Assembly: GCA_013399875.1 (NCBI GenBank)
Contig: VXAZ01004547.1
Span: 186,001-250,000, forward strand
Direction of reading: 5' to 3'
Length of the DNA stretch: 64,000 nucleotides
Source of the DNA: Gymnorhina tibicen
Taxonomy: Eukaryota; Chordata; Aves; Passeriformes; Artamidae
Shown piece after piece: positions 13,731 through 27,060 of this stretch (its first letter is position 1; each line of letters begins with the position of its first letter). The notes beneath the pieces are model-generated. The model did not search any database. It saw nothing but the letters and a program-made list of their open reading frames with translations, and was not told where the DNA came from. Both the position numbers and the translations under genes were made by a program.

Positions 13731-14884
13731 TCCCACTGCTCAACACAGATATCTGCAGCTGTATTCTCAGCCTCTTTAGTACCACCTTTCCAGCAAAAGT
13801 AGATCAGCACCTCCCAGTGGGTCTTCAGGGTATGGCCAAAACCAGGTGACACTGTACAACGGGCCATATCCAAAACCACACCGTTCCACCTCATCCACAA
13901 GTGGAAATTGAGCATTTGGAAGACATCCCACCATTGGGGCATAAACCCAGCTCAAATTTTGACAGTGTAAGTACTCAAATATGACTCAGCTTCACAGAGC
14001 GGGGACACTCCCAAGCCCTGAACTTCTGCATGTTCTGAAAATAGATTAATGAAATCTCTTAAAAACTACCCAGCTACATATTGCCCTTTCATAATCCCTT
14101 TCAGATGTTCACTAGTTTGTTATGATTTGTGTTTTCATAGTGACTGGAAGTCTCAGGTGACATAGAGGCACTCTTATGGTAAATGACACACTAAAATGTA
14201 CTGAGTCAAAACCCCTGCTCTGAAGAGCTAATTTAGGATTAAAGTGGTTTGATTCCTGAATGGAGACACAAAAAGCAGGGTTGTTGATGAAACTTCCACC
14301 CCAGAAGTCTACCTTGTCTCCAGTGGAAGGAAACAAAATGCACTAAACCACTTACAAATCACCCTCTCAACTGCCCCACTAAAGACTGTGAAATGTAAGA
14401 AGAGGAAAGCTAGTGACACTTTACTTTAAATCATGACACTGCAATTTGCCACTTCATTAGTTGATAAACAGCAAGTTCAGCTGCCCTCACACGAGAGGGA
14501 TGAAAGGAGACAGAAGGCATTAACCTCACTTTCTGTTCTTTTTCACAAGAATCGAGGCTTAAGGCAGAATACGCTGATGAGAATGTGAGCGCAAGTGGTT
14601 TTCCTGCAGACCCACAATGGTTGGAAATAATATTCTGAGCCCAGATTTTTAGAGTGACATCTCAGGGTTGACCACAAAATATTTTAACTACACTGTTCAA
14701 CTCAATGCTATATTGCCTTTTCCCCAAAACACTGTACAAAAAACCCACAGACAAACTAAACAAAACCAGTAAGAGAAAATCTGACTGGATAAAGAAAGCC
14801 CTGTATCTCCAGAAGGAACATCCCTGTGGTTACAATAGTTTAAGAGACTTTTTTTTCTAAAACATTTTAATAATTTCTTTGTTC

Positions 14885-15655
14885 AACAAGATGTTGAAGT
14901 GCAAAGTCCTACATGTGGGGATGAACAGCATTAGGCAGAGGTATATGTGAAAAGCACACACATATACCAGGTGAAAAGCGACTTGACATAAAATGACCTG
15001 GGAGTTCTGGTGAACACCAAGTTGAACACGAGTCAGCAAAGTGCCCTTGTTGCAAAGAAGCCAAGGTTAACCTGGGCTGCACTAGGCACAGCATTGCCAG
15101 CAGGTCAAGAGAGGTGATCCTGCCCCTCTGACACTGGTGAGGCTACCCCTGGAGAGTTGTGTCCATGCTGGGCTCATGAGTGCAACAGAGACATGGACAT
15201 GGACTGTAGAGAGCGCAACAAATGGTCACAAAGATGATACAGGAACTGGAGCATCTCCCCTATGAAGAGAGGTTGAGAGAGCTGGGACTGTTCAGACTTC
15301 AGAAAAGAAGGCTCAGGTGGAGCTCATCCATGTATACAAACACCTGAAGGGAGTGTTTAAAGAGGACAGAGCTGGACTCTTCAGTGGTGCCCAGTGAAAG
15401 GACATCAGAAAATGAGCACAAACTCAAACACATGAGGTGTCATCCGAACATCAGAAAACATCTTTTCTTGCTGTGAGGATGACCAAGCACCAGTGTGCCT
15501 GGCCCAGGGAGCTTGTGAAGTCCCCATCCTTGAAGATACTCAAAACCCAGCTGGGCACAGTCCTGAGCAACTGGCTTTAGGTGGCCCTGCTTAAGCAGGA
15601 ACATTGGCCCAATCAACTTCCAGAGGTCACTTCCAATCAATTAATCTGTGTTTCT
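14885..15655 (+). mobile_element. CR1 LINE 3' end (about 770 bp)
   Basis: It starts in the end of the CR1 reverse transcriptase frame (AAGTGCAAAGTCCTACATG encodes KCKVLHV). It runs through the typical 3' region (GACTGGGAGCATCTCCC-like and GAGAGAGCTGGGACTGTTCA phrases) and ends with a TGTGTTTCTGTG tail at about 15,655. Several small indels and substitutions break the frame. Confidence 0.92.
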
Positions 15656-15659
15656 GTGA

Positions 15660-17810
15660 AAATAAGCAGTTATATCAATATTTACAAGTGCATGCTCATC
15701 TTTAACTTACTTAATCTTTTCTTTCTTTTCTTATTTCACATTTTATAAAGTAGTTGTAAAGAATGAAATGCAGAAAAGACTTATCACACCACACCCTCAC
15801 ACAGCCTGTCATGTAAACACTTCATTTTTTGTTGACTGTAAATGTTTAGTAGACTAAGACCGGGATTTATCTTCCTTGACTCTGTTTACCTAAGTAACTA
15901 AGTAACTTATTTGTCTGGGCTCCTGCTCCAAGCAGTACAGTTCATTACAGGCATTGTTAACTGTGGTCAAATGGGCATTTTTATGCAACAGAAACCTGAA
16001 CCATCACCAAAAGGGAGGTTTCCACATTCCCCATGCTCCTGTATTCCTCCAGGGAAACAGACAGCACACTGGAACCTGATCTTGCTCATTTCAGCAGCTG
16101 CTAAAAGAGACACAGAAGGAGCAATGGGATGAATGGAGCCAGAGGCGTGCTGACTTAGAGTGGGCCTCTGGCCATGACCTCAGTCTACTTTTTTCCACTG
16201 GCTTAGAGGAGGTTTAAAAAAGTAGCTCATACTAGCCTGTCTGCTAGAAAGAAATTGTTCTCTTCTGCTGTAATCAAAGGCATTTCATATTAAATCTGAT
16301 CAGTTCAGCTCTGTCCCAGAAAAACCCTACAATCTTCAGTGGCTCAAAATCAAGCCTTGTGTGTCTGCATGCAGTTCCCAGTGATGAAAATATATGCAAG
16401 AAAAGAAAGGTAGAATTTTTTTTTTGTTACTTTGATCAGACACCTTTACATCAATTGTTAGAATTTTAAACTTACTGAGAGTAGGAATTAAGACTCCTGT
16501 TACTACCTAGTGCTACGTCCAGATAAATAGAATGTGAATGACAAATAATCAGAAAGTACCTACTGAGAAGTTCCACTTAGGCACAGAAAAACACATTCAA
16601 ATATAGCATGATAATAGCAAAGAATGTGCCAGTTATCCAGAATAACACTAAAACAGACACATGCTGTCTTTGTGATAATAATGTGATCCACAAAAACTCT
16701 CCCAGAAGGAATGAGATCAGATTCCAGTCATTTTTAATATGGTCATTTTTCTCCTGTTCATTAATCTAATTCATCATTTACATTCAAGATTTGCATATTT
16801 AACTCACTGGACATCTATTGCTTTCAGTCTAGCTTGCCTGACACAATCCTATAAACGCTCCCATATGTCAATTACTTCATTCTAGTAAACACAGAAAAGG
16901 GATGAGGGTGCCAATTAATCTTGCTAAGCTTCTCCCATAACTGAATCACTGTGGCACAAAAAATAAAATACTATAAAAGAAGTACTAGGAATCAGTCACG
17001 AGAAACAGCTGCATAGATTCACAGCCTGGATTAAAGCAACAAAACTGATGTTGGAACCTCTGGGGCTATGACTCAAAGGAGAAACACACTGTTTGTGGCT
17101 ATTCAGGCTACTTCTCAGGCTTTGCCTGAAGTGTTACACAGCAATACCCTGCCATCCTACTGCTCCAAGCAATCACCTACTGACTGTTGCATGTCCAGAA
17201 GTCCTTGAGAAGTGCCAGAGGCCCATGTGCAAATCTGTTGCACATACACAGTCTAATCCAGGGGACATGGAAAACTAAGCATCTCCAGGTTTTGAAAACT
17301 TTCTATCCAAAGTTCATTCTTTTTCAAAGAGCAGGCAAAAAGTGAGCTTAAAACAATCCTACCAGAAATGTTAACACTCATCTGCCAGAAATATAAACAT
17401 TTGCATTCACATAAGTGAAGAAAGTTGCAGAAGCTATACAATAACTTTTTGAATACTGGAATTGCCAATTCATTACAATATTTGGTTGTGTTCTCAACCT
17501 TTCTAATCAACTACAGACTTTGGTGTCTTCAGCTTACTTAATGACGAAACAAACATTGCTACACCACCTCCATGCAGAGAGCTTCCCTACCTCTCTGTTT
17601 TCTTCTGCCTCAAAGCCAAAGTAGTAATGCTAATTGAAGGCCCTTAAAGTGCTGGGACCCGAGGGACTCGGACAGTTTAGAGCTACCCAGATAATCTGAA
17701 GTAGTGCATACAGAAAAAGGCCTGCAGGAAGACTGCAGGGCAGAGGATCTTCAGGAACAGGCTACCACATATTAAGCCACAGTTTTCAAATGGTTTACTA
17801 AGAATACAAA
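15660..17810. other. Intergenic, no gene recognised
   Basis: Unique AT-rich sequence with only short unsupported open frames. Confidence 0.55.
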
Positions 17811-17812
17811 AC

Positions 17813-17818
17813 CTTTTC
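17813..17818. repeat. Left target-site duplication (CTTTTC)
   Basis: CTTTTC lies immediately before the TG that starts the solo LTR and is repeated exactly at 18,426-18,431, after the terminal CA. Confidence 0.65.
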
Positions 17819-18425
17819 TGTTGCAGTGCATGTGGCAGTGGCCACTGCGACAGAACAAGCAGAGGACTGGTGGACAGGCCTCCAGAACACAGAGGTTTAA
17901 TTCTCACCCCTCAGTTACTGCAGGTTCATATATTCCCAGTGGATTTTAGCTCACATGTTTAGTTCTTCACCCAGTATTATGCATGAGTTCATGTTTATGC
18001 ATTTCCCCTGATTGCTTATATATTAGTTCTAGAAAGTTCGCTTTTCTTTGATGCCCCATTGGATGGTTTATGCAATCCCCTCCCCTGTGTTACCCTCATT
18101 GGTTATTCCCCTGTTGTCTCCTCCTCCTCAGTTGATCCCTATTGGTTGCTTCCCTTTGTTCCGCCCCCATATAAAACACTGTGTTCTCCCTGATCTCTTG
18201 CCTTTGTCACTGGATCCTTCAGCCTGGTTCTATCCCTGGACCCTCTACCTGCAATAAACCAGCTGGAACCTATACAAAGGTCCCTCTCTCGTCCTTTGCC
18301 TCCACCGACGCTTTTTCATCACTCCTGTTTGGGGCTTGCTCCTTTTTCCCTGCTCGCTGCAGCTGACACCAAGGACGTCTGCAGCTGGATGCTGTACAGC
18401 CCCGGGCAGCTCCCCAACAGTGTCA
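17819..18425 (+). mobile_element. Solo LTR of an endogenous retrovirus
   Basis: A 607-bp unit begins TGTTGCAG and ends AGTGTCA, flanked by an exact 6-bp repeat CTTTTC. Inside are three ATTGG (inverted CCAAT) motifs between 18,057 and 18,145, a TATA box ATATAAAA at 18,169 and a polyadenylation signal AATAAA at 18,253. This is the U3-R-U5 order of an LTR in + orientation. No internal retroviral sequence flanks it. A 6-bp duplication fits class II (ERVK-like) elements. The left limit rests on the duplication and is less sure than the core. Confidence 0.75.
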
Positions 18426-18431
18426 CTTTTC

Positions 18432-21185
18432 ATTTGCTAAAACTTTTCCTTGAATGAAAAAAACTAAAAGAAAGAGTAAAAGAACCCAGGTAATGAAGTG
18501 GAAAGCCTGGAAGGGAAAGGAAGAGGGAATGATATGTTGTTCTGTAAATCCATAATCTTTCTCTTGACACAGGAGACCAATAGAAAACTAGGCCCCAGTT
18601 TTAAACCTATTTAATTTTTACTAATTACTAGCCTCTAACTATTATTCTAGAGGTGCAAATATATGCTGAGTCATCCACATGAACATTAAGATGTCCTATA
18701 AATTTATAACTGTTATAACTTACTTATAATTATGAAACTGTTCTTATAATTTTATCTGGGCTGATTTCATTTCCCCATTTAATTTAGCTGAGTTATGCCA
18801 GAAGATTATTTTAGATGTGCAACTGTGAAGAAGGCAGAAGCAGAGAAAAACCACAAAGAGAAATATTTTTTTCTAAGTATAATCCATAGTTTTCATATAA
18901 AGTTCTTCCATCTCAGCTACACCTGGTTCACTCTCCAGGTTTTCAGATTTCTTGTAGTCTTGGCGATATGGGTGCAGTAGAATTACAAGTACGGAAAAAA
19001 CAGCTCAGTTTCTTCCCTGTAAATCAATGTGGTGAGCATGGAGATCCCCTCTGTCCAAATGAAAATCTGCAGATTGACTTCCCTGGTTGCTTGCTTCCAG
19101 CTGCTACAGCAAGATGTGGCTAGTCAATGGAAAGAAGACTAGTTTACAGTTTTCTCTTAGTTTTCAAATGAATGACCTGTTTCATTCAAAAAATACTTTA
19201 TTGTGATCAACCCATGGCTGTTTTTCCCAGCTTTTCACATCAAGTTTCTTCATTGTATGTAATACATAGAAATACAGAAAAGTATGGCCTTCAGCCAAAA
19301 TAATTTCCCACTCAAAAATGAAAACACTAAAAGTCAGTGAGAAAGTCATACAGTGACTCAGCAGGAAACATGTAGGACATAGACATAATCTGAGTCAGAG
19401 ACAGAATCTGAGTCAGAGACACAGAGTATATTGACTGCTGTGCATCTCCCCAGGAGAGAGATGTCAAAACAACGGGCTCTGAAACATCTGACTTTCAAAA
19501 CAGAAAATCTAAAATGAAGAACAACCCTTCATTCTTATGGCAATCTGTGTGGATTTGAAAAGTGTTAAGTGTTAGGACATAAAATACTCAAAAAGTAAGG
19601 ACAATGTTGGACCTTAAGAACATAAAAACTGCCTTCCCAGCTACAAAAAGAGGTTCATTTGATTGAACAGTGCCCTCCAACATTTGATTTAAGGAAAATA
19701 GAAAAATATAAGTATGGAGAGATCTTCTTTTAATATTTTCTTCATTTTCCATAATTTCCAGTCCAGAGACATGCTGAGCCAGACTTTGTATCTAGACCAC
19801 CATTACTGAGTTATGCAGAACATCTTTCACCCCTTTGACTAACCAAAGACACCCTTTTTTTCTCTATTTGTATAATGAGAGATTGTATAAAGTCATTCTC
19901 TTACTCAACCTCTCTACCAAAAGGTATTCAGAAAGTACAAAAATTAATGACTGGAAATGCATTTTCCTCTTTATATCACTGAATACAAATGAGTAAGTAA
20001 AGTTCAGAAGCTTCCCCCATATGTGGACATAGTTTTCTTCCTTTACTTTTTTGCCATATTATCATTGTTTCCAATGAAGAGGCTATAAACTTACAGAGAA
20101 GAGGGGAAAAAATAAAGAATATAACACAAATCCTAAATGTTATTCTATTTCATTCTAAGAGGAAAAGGAACAAGGAAAGCGTATTTGGGAAAAGATAAAA
20201 ACAACTAAAGCATTTAGTCCAACTCTTGCTGGGTTTGCAAGAAGACTCCAGCTGGAAGCCTTAGCTAGACTATATTCCAAACTATGCTGTTTTAACATTT
20301 ATCTGTCCAAAGAATATCTACTATATCTGCTATGCAAGCCACGTGTTATTTGCACTGTGCTGGGGGCGTGAGGTGGCTGCAGAAAAGGAAAATCTATCAG
20401 TGACAATACAGACACATAATGACGGAATGACATAATCCATTTTTTACTGAAACTTCTCACACCCTTTCATGCAGTCTTGAGCTTTCCATTTGAGTGCTTG
20501 GGTAACTTTCTCCACATTTACAGAGGTTGCTCTTTTTCTCAAAGTGGGACTGACTGAAAAGAGTGGGATTTTTTCTAAAAGCAGAACAAGAAATATGAAA
20601 CAAATATCTTACTGGCTACATTTTCAACTGCTTTTTCTTCGGATAATTAGAACAACTCTGAAGCAATGAAATTAAGAGGTGAAGCTTACTGATCAATTAA
20701 ATTACCTATTTTATGTGCCATCAATTTGTTGCAGCAATCATATTTCTTTTACCTCTTATTTCAGTGAATGCATTTCAGTACTGCTCAGCTGTAAAAGAAT
20801 ACTTTTGGCTAATAAAAATAGCCCCTCTCTATGCAAGATGTTTGTCACACAGGACTAGGTATGTCAGAACTAGGTGGACAATGTATGAGAGGAACGATGT
20901 GTGACACTGGTCAAGACAGGCAGAAGGAAAAATTAGGCTGAGAAACCCCAAACTGTGAAAGAAGTATTAATGTTAGCTAAAATTTCTCTCATGTAACCAC
21001 ATGGGCAATTTTTCCTGACTAATAATTAATAATGATAAAACTAATATAGTACCAAATTAATGAAAATATGATGAAATCTGGAAATAAAATGTGATATACC
21101 AAAAAATAAAAATACTTTTAAAAGATCTGTGGAAGAACATCTGTGTGAAAAAAATGCCTTGGTTACACAAGAGAAACCTGGTGGC
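18432..21185. other. Intergenic, with a twin AP-1-like tandem pair
   Basis: Only an 18-bp unit repeated twice at 19,387-19,422 stands out; each copy contains TGAGTCA. The rest is AT-rich and unremarkable. Confidence 0.55.
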
Positions 21186-21189
21186 TAAG

Positions 21190-22290
21190 TGATGCTGGCT
21201 TGCTGATATCTGGAGAGCAGACTTCTGTCTTCTGTGAGAAGACAACAGAAGCTGCCCCCACACTGGACTGGGCCAGTTCCACCCAGCTTCGTGATGAATG
21301 CACCACTGGCCAAATCTGAGCCCATCAGAGAGACACAGGTAATGTCTCTGTGAAAAATGCTGCACAGCAGCATCTGGGAGAGAGGAATGAGAAAATGTGA
21401 GAGAAACAAGTCTGCAGACACCAAGGACATGGGAGAAGCAGAGGGAGGAGGTGCTCCAGGTACCAGAGCAGAGATCCACCTGCAGCCCGTGATGCAGACC
21501 ATGGTGAGCCAGGTTGTTCCCCTGAAGCCCTGAGGATCACAGTAGATCAGATATCCACCTGCAGTCCGTGGCAGCCCCATGCTGGAGCAGATGGGTGTGC
21601 CCCGAACAAAGCTGCAGCCCACGGACATCCCACACAGGTGCAGGCTCCTGGCAGGAGCTGCCATCTGTGGAGAAGAGCCCACAGTGATGCAAGTTTTCTG
21701 GCGGGATTTGAGAGCCCATGATGGACCCACACTGAAGCAGTCTGTTCCTGAAGGACTCTTCCACCCTGTGGAAGGAACATATGGGTGGTGCAAGTTTGTG
21801 AAGAATTGCAGCCCATGGGAAGGACTTGCGTTGGAGAAGGTCATGAAGGACTGTAGCTTATAGGTAAGGATCCCACACTGGAACATGGGAAGAAAATAGG
21901 GAGGAAGGAGTGGCAGAGACAACATGTGATGAACTTATCACAACACCCATTCCCCGTCCCCCTGTGCTGATGAGGGTAGGAGGAGATGGAGAAACTGGTA
22001 GTGAAGTTGAGCCCAGGAAGAAGGGAGGGATGGGGGAAAGGTATTTTAAGATTAGTTCTTATTTCTCAGTATTGGCAAATAATAAATTAAATTACATTAA
22101 TTTTGCCAAATTGAGTCTGTTTTGCCCATAATGGCAGTTAAAAAGTGATCTTTCTGTCCTTAGCCCACCTACAAGCTTTTAATTGCATTTTCTTCCCCTG
22201 TCCTTTTGATGAAGAGAGAGTGATAGAGCAGCTTGCTGGGCGCCTCATGGCCCAGCAGGACAGGAAAGCACTGGAAGGTGAGGGGTATAC
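21190..22290 (+). mobile_element. ERV LTR-type sequence, degenerate
   Basis: The stretch is full of phrases I recognise from a long avian ERV LTR: repeated 'ccacactgg/ggagca' units, CCCATTCCCCGTCCCCCTGT at about 21,946, GAAGTTGAGCCCAGGAAGAA, then AATAAATTAAATTA and GAGTCTGTTTTGCCCATAAT. AATAAA at about 22,079 serves as its polyadenylation signal. Long apparent frames on the minus strand here are by-products of the GC-rich repeat. Ends are approximate; a second AATAAA at about 22,317 could belong to another LTR end. Confidence 0.7.
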
Positions 22291-22299
22291 AGCCTGTAA

Positions 22300-25200
22300 A
22301 CTCTCACAGCTACTGAATAAACCTTTACTTCTTGTGACCACAAGAGCTGTGTCTCCTCAGTCTTCCTGCTGTGCCAGGAGCCTTCTGACAACATCTTAGA
22401 TTGTGGCATTATTTGAGTGTTATCTGAGTCAATCAGTACTGAACTAAATCTTCAGCAAAATGTTAAAATAAAATCTGAATCTAAAGTTGTCTCTTCTTTA
22501 TAGAGAAACACAAATATAAGCCACACATACTCTGACCACGCTTTGTAAGTCTCTAAAGTTCAGGAAGACAACCCTACTAGCTGGAAAAACTCCATTTGAG
22601 GCATTTCTATTTATTCCTTACTATGAATTCTTACTCATTTATTGTCATGAAATGTTATCTACTTTTTGATATACGGTAGGGTAAGTGCTTCATTTGAAAG
22701 AGGTAGCTGTCTGAAATTATATACAAGGTAGTTATTGTAGAAGGCATTAGTTTCAGACAGAAATAGCAAAAGGCAATGCCAGAGACTTCTCCAGCTTACA
22801 GCTGGATCTGAACTTCAAAATCTGATTTTTTTGTCTAGCCATTCAGAATAGAAGAGTAAGGTTTTTTAATTAAGCCTGTTCATAGCATCTGCAGAACTGG
22901 AGAATTGCTGTCTACATCAGAATAATGCTTGAGCTGCTTAAAAGACAAGGTTATGAAGTCAAGAGAAAAAACATCCAGTATTTATAACCCACATCATTAA
23001 ATTTGTGGTAAAACTCTTATTTAAAGCAAAACGCAATCACACCAATTACATTTATTCCAAAGGATCCAAAAATTGCAATTAAGAATTACTTCACAAATAA
23101 CTGAAATACAGCAATACTTGAAAAATTACATTATACTGTTCAGAAAGCCTTTTGTAAAGACAACATACAGTTATACAATTTCTGATTCAAATTTCTAGTT
23201 AAAAAATTATCAGTATGTTTTAACTGTCTGAGTAGCACTGTGAACTTAAAATCAGGATTGGATTACTTATATGACATAAAGTTAAAAACATAAATGCAGG
23301 ATCAGTGTCCAGCACTTGGGCATGAGACAAAAAACTAAGGTAGATTAACAGAGACATGATTAGCAGAACAGTAAAGACAAAGGCTTGAACCAGTGTCAGA
23401 CTTTGAAGATGACATTTTGATGTCACCAGACCTAGAGTGGAATTCAGTGACCTTAGAGATTTTCAGTGTCATGGACAATCCAATAACACCTGCACAGAGC
23501 TGACAGCTATGTCACAGGACTCACAGGGAAAAATGCGGAGCAGCTGAATTCCAGGAACGTACCCCTACCACCAAAAAGGGCATTAAACTCACATGCATAG
23601 GAAACAAAATCTTCTTCCCAACTATATTATCAACTGATCCAGTTTATCCTAAAAGAGACACCTACACGTGATCAGCTGAATAATCTTTGAAGAGTATTGA
23701 GTTGAATTAATGCAACTGAATCCCACTCTGTTCCCTGTACTGATCTCTTTACTATATCGGCATCTGAGGCACCTCACGTGAATGTGGAAACTCCTTTTGA
23801 GACGCAGAAGCTTAGGTGACTGTAGTCTGGGCATGATTTCCACCTTGGTTTCTCAAAGGTACACATACCTGAATGATACCTGCAAATATATATAGGAATT
23901 TAAACCAGAAATAGCATAGCCTGTCTGGAGTTCTTTAGAGATTACAAATGCATAGAATAGAAATAGAAATAGAAACAAATGGGATATCCTCAAGTATCAA
24001 GTCTATTTTTCCACAGCTATAGAATGACAAGTCCAAAGTAAGAAATGTCCTCTCCTTGCCTTCACAGACACCAGAAGCCATTACACACTTTACTTCCCAT
24101 ACCAAATGTGATATTATTAATACAAAAAAACAGTTGCACCAAAAAATAGCCCTTGGCACACCATAAGTTTAGACAATAACTAAAAGCACAATTGACTTGA
24201 GAATATGCAAACATGTGTGACCTGCAAAGTCAAAAAATATGTTACTTCTGAGGCAGCAGTTTGTCCTGGGCATAGAATTAACACTTCTAGCAAAACAAAA
24301 CAAAGTCAAAACAAAAGAGACCTCAGATTGTGGAGGGACCCAGGTTAGTGAAAGGTGCACTATGGTTCTTTTAAAGCCACAGGTTTTGGGCTGGCCAGTC
24401 TCTTCAGTAAGCCTACCTTCCTATGCCTTCTTCCAGGACTGAAATGAAATCCAGAAGGAAAAATTCCTTAAAATCATGGGGAGTAGCTGTTAGTTTTGAT
24501 AAGACGTTTATTTTAACACATAAACAGAATTTAAAAGCCAACTTTTCAGTAACATACGGAATTAATTGGCTGTGTTCGTGTAAGAAAAGCCTAAATACTT
24601 TAGATTTCAGTATCAGTTCAAAGTTTCGGATTTATTTATCATTTACAGCATATGTAAACAAGTAATAATACATGAAAGAAAGAAAATAAAAAGCCAAAAC
24701 AAAAAGCAAGCAAATTCTCATAGGAGAGCTTTCTGGATTCTCTAAACAAAAAGGAGATACAGTGATTCTATCTGGAAAGCAACAAAAAGAAAATGGCTTT
24801 GAGTCAATGTTCTTCTTAACAGACACACTTGAGGCTCATAAAGCTGAAGAGCAGAGGCTGCCAACAGCTGGAAAGAAACATATACTCAAACAAAATTATG
24901 ACCTGATATATAAGACAAAGTTACATCATAAGGATACTTGGCCTGCTCACCATGTGATTTTTTCCATGCTCTGTCAGTTTAGCAATATTTAATCTGACTT
25001 CTTCTCAGAACTACTTATTCACAAAAAAGACTATTATTTATACTGAACACTATTTTAAATTGACTTTAAAAACAGAGGCATATTGAAAAATTTTAAATTT
25101 TGAGGCACAAAAATATAATTGTAACACAATGACATTCTTTCTGGGCTTGAGGGAAAAAAATAAAGGGCCCTGCTTTCAGCTATTTCATTCATCATTTATT

Positions 25201-26760
25201 AATTTTACTACAGTTAAAACTAGTATTAAATAACTTAATCCAGACTTCCTTTAAGAGTCTCACCGCAGAGGGGTCCCAGCTGCCATTTCAGGCGTGTTAA
25301 CTGGGAGCGTAGCTCAGCAAAATCACCATTTGGTGTCTGTTCAATCTGTACAGAAACTCTGCAGCTGGCTAATTTTCTGATACCAGAACTCACCTCGTGC
25401 CTAGAATGCTGCATCTGGGGTTTGTCAGAAGAAATGTGCTCCTGATAGCTCTGAAAACTCGGCACCTATTTCATGCATAATAAACCAGGTAAAGTGTTCC
25501 TCCAGGCTCAAGCCTATTACCTTAAGAGCCCAATTCTTGAGGCATGTTCAGAGCACATGCAGTGTATCAATCTCTCCATAAGGGAGATTGAAGTGTCCGT
25601 CGTTCCATCCTTGCACAATGATTAGTGTGATTAGCAAAGATTTGTATGATGGCCATTTAAGTCCACTCCTTCCTTGGGTGATTAAAGATACTGCTCCTAC
25701 ACTCCCAGGGAATCCCCTCCACACAGCTCTAGGATGTTCAGAAAAATGTATGTTTCTACCATACGACAGCGTGAAGGAAGAATGGAGAAAATGGGAGTTA
25801 TTTTTGTTAGCTCCATTCAAATTGGGCCATTTTTCATTATTAAGATAAGGTTCTTCAAACTAGATAGGGAGAAAGAACATGGAAGACAGTGAGGAAAAAC
25901 TTCAGAGAAAGGACTGATAAATGTGGATCTAATCTTTGATCATCTTTTGAGAGCAAGGACTGATGTTGCCTTAGTTTTGTTACTATGGCTTTACCTTCAG
26001 AGGAATTCCTGTGCAATGATCCTGCTGCAGAGAAAGCTGGGAAACATTATGATTAACAACACTGCTGTTTACAGCAATTTCAACAGTGCAGTGTACATGA
26101 TTTCCCCATCAGCATGTTGGCACTCACGAAACATCCACAGATACTTAGCTCTGCCTAGCATAATTATAGTATGTTTCCACTAGAAAAATGAGCATGCCAA
26201 AGCACTTGCTCTGCCCCTTCAGCAGAGCTATGACATAGGTGTGCTATGTCACCACCTTCCAAAACAGACTGACCTTGGGCCAGATGCCAGTTAGATGGCA
26301 GAGACTTTTGCACGGGATCCATCTCCCAGAGCTTTGAGGTGGCCCACACACCTCTCTGCATGTCCGATAGGCCACACGCAGTGAGTAACTTCAGACTCAC
26401 AGATGCTCTCACATGGGCATTTGCTGAACACACTGCATCTTAACATGCTGCCTCTGGATGCTCATACTCCCAAAGCTCCAACCACTTTGATTTTTTATTA
26501 CTTATATCCATATCAGACAGCCTTCCGTGCTTTCTCAGGCTTGCCTTCTTGGTTGGAGACAACAAAATCATTAGTCAGCAAAGGATCCACGACACACATA
26601 TGCCACGCCTTGTCCTGGGACTCAGCAATGCAAGAAAGATAAGTGCTATTGAGGACCACAATTCCTCACCAAGGCCAATTGCAATGAGGAGAGTCCAAGT
26701 TTGCTATGCATTACCTCTTAAGAGAAGAAAGGACTAAGGCCTGAAAGACTAACACTCATT
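22300..26760. other. Intergenic, no gene recognised
   Basis: A GAAATA trinucleotide-like run lies near 23,957. Otherwise AT-rich with short unsupported frames. Confidence 0.55.
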
Positions 26761-26769
26761 GGCAAGAGT

Positions 26770-27060
26770 ACACTGTGCTACAAGTGGGATGACCAACAAT
26801 GGATGAAGTATTTCCCCATACAGAGGGCCAGCTTTGGAGTTCTCTGTGGAGAACTGGCCCTGGATATCCACCCTGAGACCATCACAAGCCACCAGCCCAT
26901 CACAATGGAGAGAAAGATTGTCATTCTTTACTCTTCACTGCATTACCCCAACTTTTGCCAAATACTGGGTAACCAAATTAGTTTCAGAAAGCTTCTGATA
27001 TGCAGGAAGGTGTATAAGATTGCTGAGGCTACCAACTACACGTGACTACTACATAGCAGC
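26770..27060 (+). pseudogene. PIF/Harbinger transposase-derived fragment (HARBI1-like), decayed
   Basis: One frame reads WDDQQWMKYFPIQRASFGVL, then CGELALDIHPETITSHQPIT and MERKIVILYSSLHYPNF. This follows the conserved N-terminal layout of Harbinger nucleases: W-x(4)-F-x(4)-x-F-x(2)-LC-x(2)-L, then T and P-x-x-x-E-R/K-x-x-I-x-L. Length is about 80-90 codons against about 350 in HARBI1-like proteins. The frame closes at a TGA (27,043), and I do not find the catalytic DDE region downstream. Upstream, stops separate it from a possible basic leader near 26,690-26,735. It was most likely never a SUPT20H-related gene. The family call comes from motif spacing, not a database hit. Confidence 0.55.

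Noticed and set aside
21057..21925. Several overlapping minus-strand frames, up to 246 codons
   Set aside because: They lie inside an LTR-type repeat and read against its orientation. No retroviral or host domain is visible.
25300..25350. tRNA-like A-box (TAGCTCAGC) followed by a B-box-like GTTCAATCT
   Set aside because: The boxes are only about 24 nt apart, the B box lacks its final C, and no cloverleaf can be drawn.
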